Positions 18,507 to 25,855 of a stretch of 64,000 nt of DNA are shown here, piece after piece. The DNA is from Bacteroidia bacterium (lineage in GTDB: Bacteria > Bacteroidota > Bacteroidia > Palsa-965). Numbering within the stretch: the stretch's first letter is position 1; the number at the start of each line of letters is the position of its first letter. The notes below the pieces were generated by a model. The model was not told where the DNA came from. It did not search any database and saw only the letters and a program-made list of their open reading frames with translations. A program made the position numbers and the translations under genes. The stretch spans positions 1 through 64,000 of the forward strand of contig JALONL010000022.1 in the NCBI GenBank assembly GCA_025454955.1. Direction: 5' to 3'.

Positions 18507-18531
18507 AAGTGTGAAACGGGTTAGTTTTAAG

Positions 18532-18539
18532 CAAAATTA
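18532..18539 (-). promoter_or_regulatory. Promoter core for 18506-17334 unit
   Basis: The minus strand reads TAATTTTG (TAnnTTTG), placed in the short gap between two minus-strand genes. Confidence 0.45.
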
Positions 18540-18543
18540 AGAG

Positions 18544-19557
18544 TTATCCGGCAAGAATAAAGTCGCGGCCGTTTATAAATCCGCGTGATGAAAGCATTTC
18601 CGCAATTTCCGTTCTGGCTCCGCGATTGGTAATGTAGCTTACCACCACGCAATTCTCTGGCTCGTGAATTTGTGCAGGAGAAATTACGGGCAAATTACCG
18701 GCAGTTTTTCCGGCCAGCGCGGGATTCACGTCGATATAGCCGGTAATATGTATGCCTTCATTTCGCAGGAAATTGCTGCGTTTTCGGGTAATCCGTCCGG
18801 CTCCGCAAAGCCATATTTCGCGGTGGTTGGCCAGGCGGCTGAGTTCGCGGGCGAGGAAAGCGGCTTTGGTTTGGTGAAAGGCATTGGCGGCGTAGCGTTT
18901 GTCGTTTCGCGAGAGGCGTGTGGGCGGGTCGTTCCATTGCAGGAGGAATTGCGGCACTTTGTGCATTTCCACACCTGCTTCGAGCCAGCGCAGCCAGAGT
19001 TCGTAATCTTCAGGGAAATTGCCCTCGCGGTAGCCGCCATGTGTATGCACCAATTCGGCGCGGTACATTACCGATGGGTGTGCCAGCGGCGATTCCACGA
19101 AACGGCTCAGTCGTATCTGCTCCGGAGTTTGCTGCGCGTTGAGCCATTCGATGTAAGCCGCATAACCCTGCTGTGTGTCGGCATGGCCGCCGTGTGTAAC
19201 GAGGCAGCTAACCAGGCCGCATTGCGGGTTTTCCTGCATGACCTGAAGCTGGCGGGCAAGACGTTCGGGGTGCATTTCGTCGTCGGCATCCATGCGGGCG
19301 AGCAGGGGAGAAGTGGCGGCGGCAATAAGGCCATTGAGTGAGGCTACTATGCCCTGGTTGGCCAAAGTCCCCAACATTCGTATGCGGGAATCGGCTTTGG
19401 CTGCCTGCTCAATAATTTTTGCCGTGCCATCGGTGCTGCCATCGTTCCACACCAGAATTTCAATGTCGCGCAAAGTCTGGCTGCTTATGCTGTGCAATGC
19501 TTTGGCCACCGTACTTTCGGCATTGTACACGGGCATTAACACACTTACATCGGGCAT
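18544..19557 (-). CDS. Family 2 glycosyltransferase with C-terminal Rossmann-like domain
   Basis: 337 residues. The GT-A domain fills residues 1-230: VSVLMPVYNAESTVAKALHS, ILVWNDGSTDGTAKIIEQA and the metal-binding ARMDADDEMHPERLARQL (DxD). A C-terminal segment from about 245 reads REIWLCGAGRITRKRSNFL, then ITGYIDVNPALAGKTAGNLP and CVVVSYITNRGARTEIAEML. That is a nucleotide-binding, Rossmann-like piece of the kind seen at the ends of some methyltransferases and sugar-modifying enzymes. So this appears to be a fusion of a sugar transferase with a second domain. It stands alone, divergent from the Sua5 gene. Confidence 0.85.
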   Translation of the reverse strand: MPDVSVLMPVYNAESTVAKALHSISSQTLRDIEILVWNDGSTDGTAKIIEQAAKADSRIRMLGTLANQGIVASLNGLIAAATSPLLARMDADDEMHPERLARQLQVMQENPQCGLVSCLVTHGGHADTQQGYAAYIEWLNAQQTPEQIRLSRFVESPLAHPSVMYRAELVHTHGGYREGNFPEDYELWLRWLEAGVEMHKVPQFLLQWNDPPTRLSRNDKRYAANAFHQTKAAFLARELSRLANHREIWLCGAGRITRKRSNFLRNEGIHITGYIDVNPALAGKTAGNLPVISPAQIHEPENCVVVSYITNRGARTEIAEMLSSRGFINGRDFILAG

Positions 19558-19620
19558 GGCCTAAAGATAATGCTTGCCACGCTAAACTGGCCGGGCTGTA
19601 CAAATGCCCTTTCTGGTTTG

Positions 19621-19628
19621 TACCTTTG
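19621..19628 (+). promoter_or_regulatory. Promoter core next to the Sua5 start
   Basis: TACCTTTG, an exact match, four bases before the GTG at 19633. It supports that GTG as start and predicts a leaderless mRNA. No -33 TTG at the expected distance. Confidence 0.45.
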
Positions 19629-19632
19629 TGCC

Positions 19633-20595
19633 GTGCAATTTCACACTCAAATCGGAACCAGTTTAGACGAAGCCGCACACTGGCTGAAGCAGGGCGAAAC
19701 CGTGGGCATACCCACCGAAACGGTGTATGGCCTCGCCGCCAACGCACTCGATGCCGATGCCGCCGTAAAAATCTTTCAGATCAAAAACAGACCCGGTTTC
19801 AACCCGCTCATTGTACACGTACACAGTGCCGCCGAGTTTGAGAAATACGCACAGCACGTTCCAGTACAGATAAAAAAGCTTGCCGAAGTCTTTTCGCCAG
19901 GCCCGCTCACCTTTGTATTACCACGCCGCACAAACATTCCCGACATTATCACCGCCGGCGGCGATACCGTGGGCCTTCGTGTACCTGCGCACCCTCTTAC
20001 ACAGGCGCTTTTGCAAAAACTACCTTTCCCGCTGGCCGCACCCAGTGCCAACCCTTTTGGCTACATAAGCCCGGTTACCGCGCAACATGTGGCCGATCAG
20101 CTTTACGGCAAAGTACCTTACATTCTCGATGGCGGCCCAAGTGAAGTTGGTGTGGAGTCAACCGTGGTCACCGTGCGCAATGATAAAGTGGTGGTGCTGC
20201 GTCTGGGCGGCATTACGTTGGAGCAACTCCGCGAAGTGGCAGGCGAAGTAGAACTTGATATCAACGAATCATCCAATCCTCAATCGCCCGGCCAGCTTAA
20301 ATCGCACTATGCACCCCGCATCCCGCTCAAATGGGGAATTCCCGCCACGCAGCCACCTCTGGAAAAAGTAGCCGTGCTTTGCTTGCAGCAGCCTCCAGCC
20401 TGGTCCAATATTGTGAGTGTGGAAACACTCTCAGCCACCGGCAATCTCGCCGAGGCAGCCCGAAATTTATTTGCTGCCATGCGCAGGCTGGATGAAACGG
20501 ATGCGCAATGTATCTTTGCCGAAAGAATGCCCGAAACTGGTTTGGGAAAAGCAATAAACGACAGACTAAAACGAGCGTCTGTTGAAAACTTTTAA
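19633..20595 (+). CDS. L-threonylcarbamoyladenylate synthase (Sua5/TsaC type)
   Basis: 320 residues if started at GTG 19633, where the homologous region begins just after a promoter core; an ATG at 19570 adds 21 unlike residues. YrdC/Sua5 domain: ETVGIPTETVYGLAANALD, KIFQIKNRPGFNPLIVHVH, VGLRVPAHPLTQALLQK and APSANPFGYISPVTAQHV. A linker with SPGQLKSHYAPRIPLKWG leads to the C-terminal Sua5 domain (about 215-320). It makes the threonylcarbamoyl-AMP used for the t6A37 modification of ANN-decoding tRNAs. It is divergent from the glycosyltransferase gene, with only 12 to 75 bases between them. Confidence 0.92.
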   Translation: MQFHTQIGTSLDEAAHWLKQGETVGIPTETVYGLAANALDADAAVKIFQIKNRPGFNPLIVHVHSAAEFEKYAQHVPVQIKKLAEVFSPGPLTFVLPRRTNIPDIITAGGDTVGLRVPAHPLTQALLQKLPFPLAAPSANPFGYISPVTAQHVADQLYGKVPYILDGGPSEVGVESTVVTVRNDKVVVLRLGGITLEQLREVAGEVELDINESSNPQSPGQLKSHYAPRIPLKWGIPATQPPLEKVAVLCLQQPPAWSNIVSVETLSATGNLAEAARNLFAAMRRLDETDAQCIFAERMPETGLGKAINDRLKRASVENF

Positions 20596-20605
20596 ACTCA
20601 AACTA

Positions 20606-20635
20606 TTGCTTTTTAAATTCCCAGTATTACCTTTG
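20606..20635 (+). promoter_or_regulatory. Full Bacteroidota promoter for the small RNA
   Basis: TTG (20606-20608), 19 bases, then TACCTTTG (20628-20635): both elements with ideal spacing. Transcription should start near 20639-20641, seven to nine bases before the first stem of the structured RNA. Confidence 0.65.
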
Positions 20636-20640
20636 TATTC

Positions 20641-20708
20641 AATTAGCGCTTTGGGCTAAGCAATCCCTAGGAGGTATAGCGGGGTTGCCAGCACCCAAAG
20701 CTTTTTTT
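20641..20708 (+). ncRNA. Structured small RNA with GGAGG loop and own terminator
   Basis: A short transcript with its own promoter and U-run. Outer stem GCTTTGGG (20648-20655) pairs with CCCAAAGC (20694-20701). Inner stem GCAATCCC (20660-20667) pairs with GGGGTTGC (20681-20688). The apical loop includes CTA/TAG pairing around GGAGGTA (20670-20676). Seven T residues follow at 20702-20708. It is about 68 nt in all, has no start codon and lies 31 bases before the NYN-protein ATG. It could be a free-standing small RNA (structured families such as Flavo-1 or Bacteroidales-1 are known in this phylum and should be tested) or an attenuator for the NYN gene. The unpaired GGAGG would match the anti-Shine-Dalgarno end of 16S rRNA. 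Confidence 0.6.
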
Positions 20709-20739
20709 ATAGTAGCTTTTACATTTTAATTTATCTTGT

Positions 20740-21441
20740 ATGTACGAACAGTTAAACGAAGCACAAAAATTGCGCGCCGCCGTGTTGGTTGACGGGGGCT
20801 TTTTCCACAAACGTTACCAGCGCTTATTCAAAGATCAGCAGCCCTTTGACCCTGTAAAAGTGGTCGATCATTTGCAGAAAATGGTAGAATGCTATCTCGG
20901 CACACAATATCGCCTGCACAGGCTTTATTACTACGATTGCGAGCCGCTCAACAAAAAATTTCATCACCCGCTTACCGGAAGGGTCATCGACTTTGCCCGC
21001 CTCCCTTCGGCCGATTTCCGAAACCAGTTTATTGAAATACTTCAGCGCCGTAATCTGGTGCAAATCAGACTCGGAAAACTCAAGGAAAACAAAACCTGGC
21101 GCATACGCTCGTTTTGCACCCACGATTTGCTGAAAGGAAAACGAACCATTGCCGATTTACAGGAAAATGAAGTGATACTCGAAGTGAGGCAGAAAGGCAT
21201 TGATATGCAAATAGGCATCGACATTGCCATGCTGGCCTGGGAAAAGCAGGTTGACAGGATCATTCTCATTGGCGGCGATGCCGATTTTTGTCCGGCTGCC
21301 GAAATTGCACGCAACAAAGGCCTGAGGTTTGATCTTGATCCGATGGATAATAATATTGACGCGCAGTTGTTTGGCTTTGTGGATCAGGTAATTTCGGATA
21401 TTCCGGGCAAAGCGACCAATGCAACTCAGGCTGCGGCCTGA
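20740..21441 (+). CDS. NYN-domain (PIN-like) putative ribonuclease
   Basis: 233 residues. NYN/LabA-like (formerly DUF88) fold: LRAAVLVDGGFFHKRYQRLF with the first catalytic Asp, LHRLYYYDCEP, QKGIDMQIGIDIAMLAWE with acidic residues, and DRIILIGGDADFCPAAEIAR with the conserved GGDADF Asp pair. NYN proteins are metal-dependent RNA-cutting or -binding enzymes of the PIN superfamily. The start codon is 31 bases after the small-RNA terminator, so the gene is either separately transcribed or controlled by terminator read-through. The Ala-rich tail (ATNATQAAA) is uninformative. Confidence 0.85.
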   Translation: MYEQLNEAQKLRAAVLVDGGFFHKRYQRLFKDQQPFDPVKVVDHLQKMVECYLGTQYRLHRLYYYDCEPLNKKFHHPLTGRVIDFARLPSADFRNQFIEILQRRNLVQIRLGKLKENKTWRIRSFCTHDLLKGKRTIADLQENEVILEVRQKGIDMQIGIDIAMLAWEKQVDRIILIGGDADFCPAAEIARNKGLRFDLDPMDNNIDAQLFGFVDQVISDIPGKATNATQAAA

Positions 21442-21490
21442 TTCAATGTTGATTTACATTCACCGATCTTAACCGTGGGCAGATAATCGC

Positions 21491-21498
21491 TATTTTTG
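21491..21498 (+). promoter_or_regulatory. Promoter core for accC
   Basis: TATTTTTG, an exact match, 32 bases before ATG 21531. No convincing -33 TTG. Confidence 0.45.
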
Positions 21499-21510
21499 CC
21501 CATTGTCCGC

Positions 21511-21534
21511 ATGAAAAGGGCAAAACTCCTATGA
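21511..21534 (+). CDS. Seven-codon leader ORF overlapping the accC start
   Basis: ATG AAA AGG GCA AAA CTC CTA TGA encodes MKRAKLL. Its stop codon TGA overlaps the accC ATG (ATGA) at 21531-21534. It lies 12 bases after the promoter core. Whether it is translated is unknown; the overlap would couple its translation to accC. Confidence 0.3.
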   Translation: MKRAKLL

Positions 21535-23021
21535 AGAAAATTCTTGTAGCCAATCGCGGTGAAATTGCCTTGCGTGTAATGCGCTCTTGCCGCGAAATGG
21601 GAATAGCCACGGTAGCCGTTTTTTCGGAGGCCGACCGTAATGCACCCTTTGTCCGCTATGCCGATGAGGCTGTTTGCATTGGCCCTCCGCCTTCGTCGCA
21701 ATCATACCTGCTTGGCGATAAAATTATTGAAGTGGCCCTGAAACTGGGCGTTGACGGCATTCACCCCGGCTACGGCTTTCTTTCCGAAAATGCCGACTTT
21801 GCCCGTGCCGTAAAAAAATCAGGCATTACGCTCATCGGCCCCACGCCCGAGGCTATGGAAATAATGGGCGATAAGCTTTCGGCCAAGGCTGCGGCAAAGC
21901 AATACAACATTCCAATGGTTCCCGGCTCCGACGGCGCCATAAGCGATATTGAAGAGGGCGAACGTGTGGCACTGGCCACCGGTTTTCCGCTGCTTATTAA
22001 AGCCAGTGCAGGCGGTGGTGGCAAAGGAATGCGCATTGTAGAACGCATCGAAGACTTTGCCGAACAGATGAAACTGGCCGTAAGCGAAGCCACATCGGCT
22101 TTTGGCGACGGCTCGGTGTTTATTGAACGCTACGTGGCGGGCCCGCGCCACATCGAAATTCAGGTAATGGCCGATACGCACGGCAACATTTGCTACCTGT
22201 TTGAACGCGAATGCTCCATTCAGCGCCGCCACCAGAAAGTAATCGAAGAAGCCCCGTCGAGCGTACTCACACCCGAAATACGCGAGAAAATGGGAAAATG
22301 TGCAGTTGACGTGGCCCGCTCGTGCGGATACGTGGGCGCAGGTACGGTGGAGTTTCTGCTCGACGAAACACGTAACTTCTACTTCCTCGAAATGAACACC
22401 CGCCTGCAGGTGGAGCACCCGGTTACAGAAATGATTACCGGCATCGACCTCGTAAAAGAGCAGATACGTGTGGCCCGCGGCGAAAAACTCTCGTTCACAC
22501 AGAACGAACTCAAAATAAACGGCCACGCAGTAGAAGTGCGCGTATATGCCGAAGATCCTGCCAACAACTTCCTGCCCGACATCGGCAAACTCGTTACCTA
22601 TCGCCGCCCGCAGGGCTATGGTGTGCGCGTGGACGATGGCTTTGAAGAAGGCATGGACATTCCCATTTACTACGATCCGATGATTTCCAAGCTCATCACC
22701 TGGGGAGCCACCCGGCAGGAAGCCATCGACCGTATGATTCGCGCCATTGAAGAGTATCAGATAACCGGCGTGTCCACCACACTGGCGTTCTGCAGTTTTG
22801 TGCTCAAACACGAAGCATTTGTATCGGGTAATTTTGATACCGGTTTCATCAAAACCTATTTCACCCCCGAAATGCTGCTCGACGAACGCCAGGATGAAGC
22901 CGAACTGGCTGCACTCATCGCTTCGCACCTCATGGGAAATCAAAGTCAGACAACCGGAGTTACTACTCAGCCTGCTTCACAAACCAGCCGGTGGAAAACC
23001 GAACGTACCCGCAAAAGCTGA
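21531..23021 (+). CDS. accC: Biotin carboxylase (acetyl-/acyl-CoA carboxylase subunit)
   Basis: 496 residues. N-terminal biotin-carboxylase domain KKILVANRGEIALRVMRSC; ATP-grasp with the glycine-rich loop LIKASAGGGGKGMRIVE; VFIERYVAGPRHIEIQVMAD; ECSIQRRHQKVIEEAPS; and the catalytic MNTRLQVEHPVTEMITGIDL. The C-terminal domain begins near GHAVEVRVYAEDPANNFLPD. It carboxylates biotin carried by a partner protein, the first step of fatty-acid synthesis or of propionyl-CoA carboxylation; the cognate biotin carrier is not adjacent. It is slightly longer than E. coli AccC (449), with a Gln/Thr-rich tail. The 1.1-kb antisense frame opposite it is a composition shadow. Confidence 0.94.
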   Translation: MKKILVANRGEIALRVMRSCREMGIATVAVFSEADRNAPFVRYADEAVCIGPPPSSQSYLLGDKIIEVALKLGVDGIHPGYGFLSENADFARAVKKSGITLIGPTPEAMEIMGDKLSAKAAAKQYNIPMVPGSDGAISDIEEGERVALATGFPLLIKASAGGGGKGMRIVERIEDFAEQMKLAVSEATSAFGDGSVFIERYVAGPRHIEIQVMADTHGNICYLFERECSIQRRHQKVIEEAPSSVLTPEIREKMGKCAVDVARSCGYVGAGTVEFLLDETRNFYFLEMNTRLQVEHPVTEMITGIDLVKEQIRVARGEKLSFTQNELKINGHAVEVRVYAEDPANNFLPDIGKLVTYRRPQGYGVRVDDGFEEGMDIPIYYDPMISKLITWGATRQEAIDRMIRAIEEYQITGVSTTLAFCSFVLKHEAFVSGNFDTGFIKTYFTPEMLLDERQDEAELAALIASHLMGNQSQTTGVTTQPASQTSRWKTERTRKS

Positions 23022-23163
23022 GGACTTTAATCAACTCGCTGTTTACCAGTAAATAAAACTCAGGCTTATTCACAATTTTTGTACATTTAGGTACATGAAA
23101 AGCCGGTTGGTTGCGTTTTTCACATATAACCCTTTGGCACGCTTTTGGCGTAGAAATGTTATC

Positions 23164-23781
23164 ATGAAAAACGCTTTTTTACTGTTTACCTGTTTGTGGT
23201 TGCCTTTTGCGGCTTCGGCACAGGAACAATCGCCGCTGTTTGTGGGCGATATTGAACAGTATCCCGCCAATATGATTACTTATGCCATTGATGAAAGCGG
23301 CGATACTGTGCCGGTAATTCATCATTACACCTGTTTGGTTGTGGCCGAACGCACTTTCAAAAGCAAGCGCGAACAGGTAAAATACGATAAGCTGAAACGC
23401 GACGTGAAAGCCGCACACCCGTATGCCGTGCTGGCCCGCGCCAAACTCAGCGAAATGGATGCGCGTCTGGCTCTCGTAAAAGGCGAGAAGGAACGTAAGG
23501 AATTCGCCGAAAAAGCCGAAAAAGAACTGGTAGCCCAGTTTGAAAACGACATGAAAAACCTTACCGCTGCCCAGGGCCGAATTCTTATCAAACTCGTGAG
23601 CCGCGAAACAGGTTCTACCACTTATCAGCTCATTAAAGAATACCGGGGCGGTCTTACCGCCGTAATGTGGCAGGGAATGGCACGGGTATTCGGCAATAAC
23701 CTCAAATCGGAATATGACGCCGATGGTGAGGACAAAAAAATTGAGGAAATAGTGGAACTCATTGAGCTTGGTGTGCTTTAA
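23164..23781 (+). CDS. DUF4294 family secreted protein
   Basis: 205 residues from ATG 23164, which opens a signal peptide (MKNAFLLFTCLWLPFAASAQ); 23 upstream codons in frame are not signal-like. Matches the DUF4294 pattern of Bacteroidota: DSGDTVPVIHHYTCLVVAER, KYDKLKRDVKAAHPYAVLA, EKEL near the middle, then AAQGRILIKLVSRETGSTTY followed by QLIKEYRGGLTAVMWQGMAR, and the acidic C-terminal EDKKIEEIVELIE. Function unknown; periplasmic. It is followed by tRNA-Pro after a 108-base gap. Confidence 0.88.
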   Translation: MKNAFLLFTCLWLPFAASAQEQSPLFVGDIEQYPANMITYAIDESGDTVPVIHHYTCLVVAERTFKSKREQVKYDKLKRDVKAAHPYAVLARAKLSEMDARLALVKGEKERKEFAEKAEKELVAQFENDMKNLTAAQGRILIKLVSRETGSTTYQLIKEYRGGLTAVMWQGMARVFGNNLKSEYDADGEDKKIEEIVELIELGVL

Positions 23782-23828
23782 ACACACTGAAAACAGCCAA
23801 TTGCCCCCCAAAGATTTTTCTGTACCGG

Positions 23829-23858
23829 TTGCTTTGCAAAAAGAAAATACTATTTTTG
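23829..23858 (+). promoter_or_regulatory. Promoter for tRNA-Pro
   Basis: TTG (23829-23831), 19 bases, TATTTTTG (23851-23858). Both elements and ideal spacing; the tRNA begins 31 bases later. Confidence 0.65.
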
Positions 23859-23889
23859 CAACCCCTTTGGAATAGAAGGGCTCATTGAT

Positions 23890-23962
23890 CGGGGTGTAGC
23901 GCAGTTGGTAGCGTACCACGTTCGGGACGTGGGGGTCGCTGGTTCGAGTCCAGTCACCCCGA
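23890..23962 (+). tRNA. tRNA-Pro (anticodon CGG)
   Basis: Full cloverleaf: acceptor CGGGGTG (23890-23896) pairs with CACCCCG (23955-23961), discriminator A. Anticodon stem CCACG/CGTGG holds the loop TTCGGGA, anticodon CGG, reading proline CCG. The T-arm has GGTTCGAGTC. The 3' CCA is not encoded (the sequence continues CAAAA), so it must be added by CCA-adding enzyme. It has its own promoter upstream and a terminator at 23980. Confidence 0.95.
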
Positions 23963-23979
23963 CAAAAAAATTGAATCAG

Positions 23980-24006
23980 GCCCGCCTTCCCGAGGCGGGC
24001 TTTTTT
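23980..24006 (+). terminator. Terminator after tRNA-Pro
   Basis: GCCCGCC (23980-23986) and GGCGGGC (23994-24000) form a 7-bp GC stem with a 7-base loop, followed by six T residues. Confidence 0.85.
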
Positions 24007-24104
24007 ATTTCCAATTATCAATCAGTCGCTTCCACTTGCTTAAAGTATGTTGCGCCTGCAAACTTTATCTTTACCTTCGTTAAGCACGTCAAAACCCGAT
24101 ATTT

Positions 24105-24905
24105 ATGAGAGCTGGTTTACTTGTATTTTTTGCTGCGATTTTTCTCACCTCAGCCAATGTTTCTGCCCAGGAAGAAGAAGCCATCCCGCTTGATTCTGTT
24201 GTTAAACCGCAATTTCCCCAAACTCCCCGCTGGAAACCAAAACTAATGCCGGGAGCCGGTCTTAATTTTGCCGTTATAAACAACCGGCAGGAAGTGCGGG
24301 GACTTTACAAACCGGGTTTGAATTTTCACCTGTTTTACCTGCACCGCCCCTGGTTTGCCATTTCGGGCGAATATACCTATCATTTCAGGCACGATGCTGC
24401 TCCGGCATTGGCCGACATTGACTCGTGGAATGCCGACCTGAACGGACACCTCATTATGCGCATCGGCGAGAGCGAAACCTATTTCAATGCTATTTTTGGC
24501 GTGGGATATCTTTACTGGAACTCGGTGTATGTGGGCCCAAACTCGGCACATACCGATTTTGCTTCGTTTTCCTATGGCATGAACATTACCCAGCGCTGGG
24601 TAGGAGCCAATCTGGGAGCCGGTTTCAGTTATCAGCTCACAAAACGAATGAGTGGATACGCCAATTTCAAGGTAAGGTTTGCCTCGAGCAATAACGACTT
24701 ATTCAGTATTTCCGATACGGCATTCCAATTTGGTGTTCGTGCCGATCTGTCTAAGAAAGATAAATCACTTGATACGGCTTCCAAAGACAAAAAAGACCCC
24801 GGAATCACTCTTAACGAGCGAAGCCCGAAGTATAAGGCGCAGAAAAAAGGTGTATCGGGCATGGCAAAATTCAAATACCGCTGGCTCAAGAAACGGCAGC
24901 GCTAG
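24105..24905 (+). CDS. Outer-membrane or periplasmic protein of unknown function
   Basis: 266 residues with a signal peptide (MRAGLLVFFAAIFLTSANVSAQ). The middle has barrel-like alternating strands: PGLNFHLFYLHRPWFAISGE, SETYFNAIFGVGYLYWNS, FSYGMNITQRWVGANLGAGF, YANFKVRFASSNN. The C-terminal 60 residues are basic and lysine-rich (LSKKDKSLDTASKDKKDPG, then KFKYRWLKKRQR), which is unusual for a barrel and may anchor to peptidoglycan or lie in the periplasm. A near-consensus promoter core TATCTTTA lies at 24066-24073. A strong hairpin follows at 24912. Family not recognised. Confidence 0.65.
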   Translation: MRAGLLVFFAAIFLTSANVSAQEEEAIPLDSVVKPQFPQTPRWKPKLMPGAGLNFAVINNRQEVRGLYKPGLNFHLFYLHRPWFAISGEYTYHFRHDAAPALADIDSWNADLNGHLIMRIGESETYFNAIFGVGYLYWNSVYVGPNSAHTDFASFSYGMNITQRWVGANLGAGFSYQLTKRMSGYANFKVRFASSNNDLFSISDTAFQFGVRADLSKKDKSLDTASKDKKDPGITLNERSPKYKAQKKGVSGMAKFKYRWLKKRQR

Positions 24906-24911
24906 TTTTAA

Positions 24912-24945
24912 GCAGGCAACCCGAAACGGTTGCCTGCGACTTTTA
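24912..24945 (+). terminator. Terminator hairpin after 24905
   Basis: GCAGGCAACC (24912-24921) and GGTTGCCTGC (24928-24937) form a perfect 10-bp stem with loop CGAAAC, followed by GACTTTTAC. The U-run is short. Confidence 0.65.
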
Positions 24946-25037
24946 CTGGAAGTTGCGGCGATCGGTAAATGTGAAAAACAGATTTAAAATTGAACAATAG
25001 AAGCGGTGCTCACAACAATCTCCGTAAATTAGCAGTA

Positions 25038-25778
25038 ATGAAAATATTCCGCTCGTGTTTGTTTTTGCTTTTCAGCCTTTGCGTCCTGCCGGTTTTCTCG
25101 CAGGAGCAGGAGGGAGCGATTACCGTGCGCGGAACTGTGTTTGACCTTGCCGACACTATGGCTTCGCCCGCGCCAATGGCTGTAAACAGACGCACCGGAG
25201 CTGGGCAGTCGGCACTGGCCGGGCAATGGTTTTCGGTGCAGGGGCTGCATACCGATACATTTATGGTTACTGCCGGAGGCTATGAAATTGTTCGAATCTG
25301 TTTCCGCGATTCGGCACGCAAGGCAGTGTACAACGTGCGCATCGGCCTTAAAATGAAAGTAAACACCCTGCGCCCGGTAGCCATTTATCCCGCCAAAGAC
25401 CTTAAAACCCTGCGCAACGAACGCGAATCGCTGGGCGTGAAGGAAACCCGCATGACCTCTGCCCCGGCCGACGCTTTTCAAAGTCCGATTACGGCTTTGT
25501 ATGAGCGTTACAGCCGCGAAGGACAATCGCGCGCCAAAGTAGCATACCTCGAAAACGAAGACCGCAAACGCGAAATCCTGCACCAGCTTCTCAACCTTTA
25601 CGTGAAAGCCGGCGTGGTGGAACTCAAGCCCGAAGAGTTCGATACATTTATCGACTACCTCGATATTCCCGACCATTTTCTGCAAAACGCTTCCGACTAT
25701 CAGTTGGCCACTGCCATACGCGAACGCTGGTTCCGCTACGAGCAGGCCAAACAGATGCACAATCACCAGCATCGTTAA
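25038..25778 (+). CDS. Secreted protein of unknown function, carboxypeptidase-regulatory-like N terminus
   Basis: 246 residues from ATG 25038, which opens a signal peptide (MKIFRSCLFLLFSLCVLPVFSQ); 16 upstream codons in frame are not signal-like. Residues 20-110 look like a CarboxypepD-reg-like beta domain (GAITVRGTVFDLADTMASPA, FMVTAGGYEIVRICFRDSA, YNVRIGLKMKVNTLRPVAIY). The rest is helical and charged, with AFQSPITALYERYSREGQSR and EDRKREILHQLLNLYV. This arrangement is common among Bacteroidota envelope proteins without assigned function. It ends 77 bases before pyrR. Confidence 0.65.
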   Translation: MKIFRSCLFLLFSLCVLPVFSQEQEGAITVRGTVFDLADTMASPAPMAVNRRTGAGQSALAGQWFSVQGLHTDTFMVTAGGYEIVRICFRDSARKAVYNVRIGLKMKVNTLRPVAIYPAKDLKTLRNERESLGVKETRMTSAPADAFQSPITALYERYSREGQSRAKVAYLENEDRKREILHQLLNLYVKAGVVELKPEEFDTFIDYLDIPDHFLQNASDYQLATAIRERWFRYEQAKQMHNHQHR

Positions 25779-25816
25779 CAACTGTTGATTACTGCTCACA
25801 ACTCCTTCGCCCGAAA

Positions 25817-25847
25817 TTTGGTGCATCGCTGCAAACTTCTATCTTTG
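25817..25847 (+). promoter_or_regulatory. Full promoter abutting pyrR
   Basis: TTTG (25817-25820), 19 bases, TATCTTTG (25840-25847). The pyrR ATG is at 25856, so the transcript has at most a few leader bases. This leaves no room for an upstream PyrR-binding attenuator. Confidence 0.65.
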
Positions 25848-25855
25848 CCGCCTGT

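Noticed and set aside
20641..20708. SRP (4.5S) RNA
   Set aside because: Length and promoter would fit a small RNA, but the conserved GGUCAGG...GGAAGCAGCC apical sequence is missing.
21819..22943. Long antisense reading frame opposite accC
   Set aside because: Shadow of the ATP-grasp gene; the translated product is Phe/His/Cys-rich and matches nothing.
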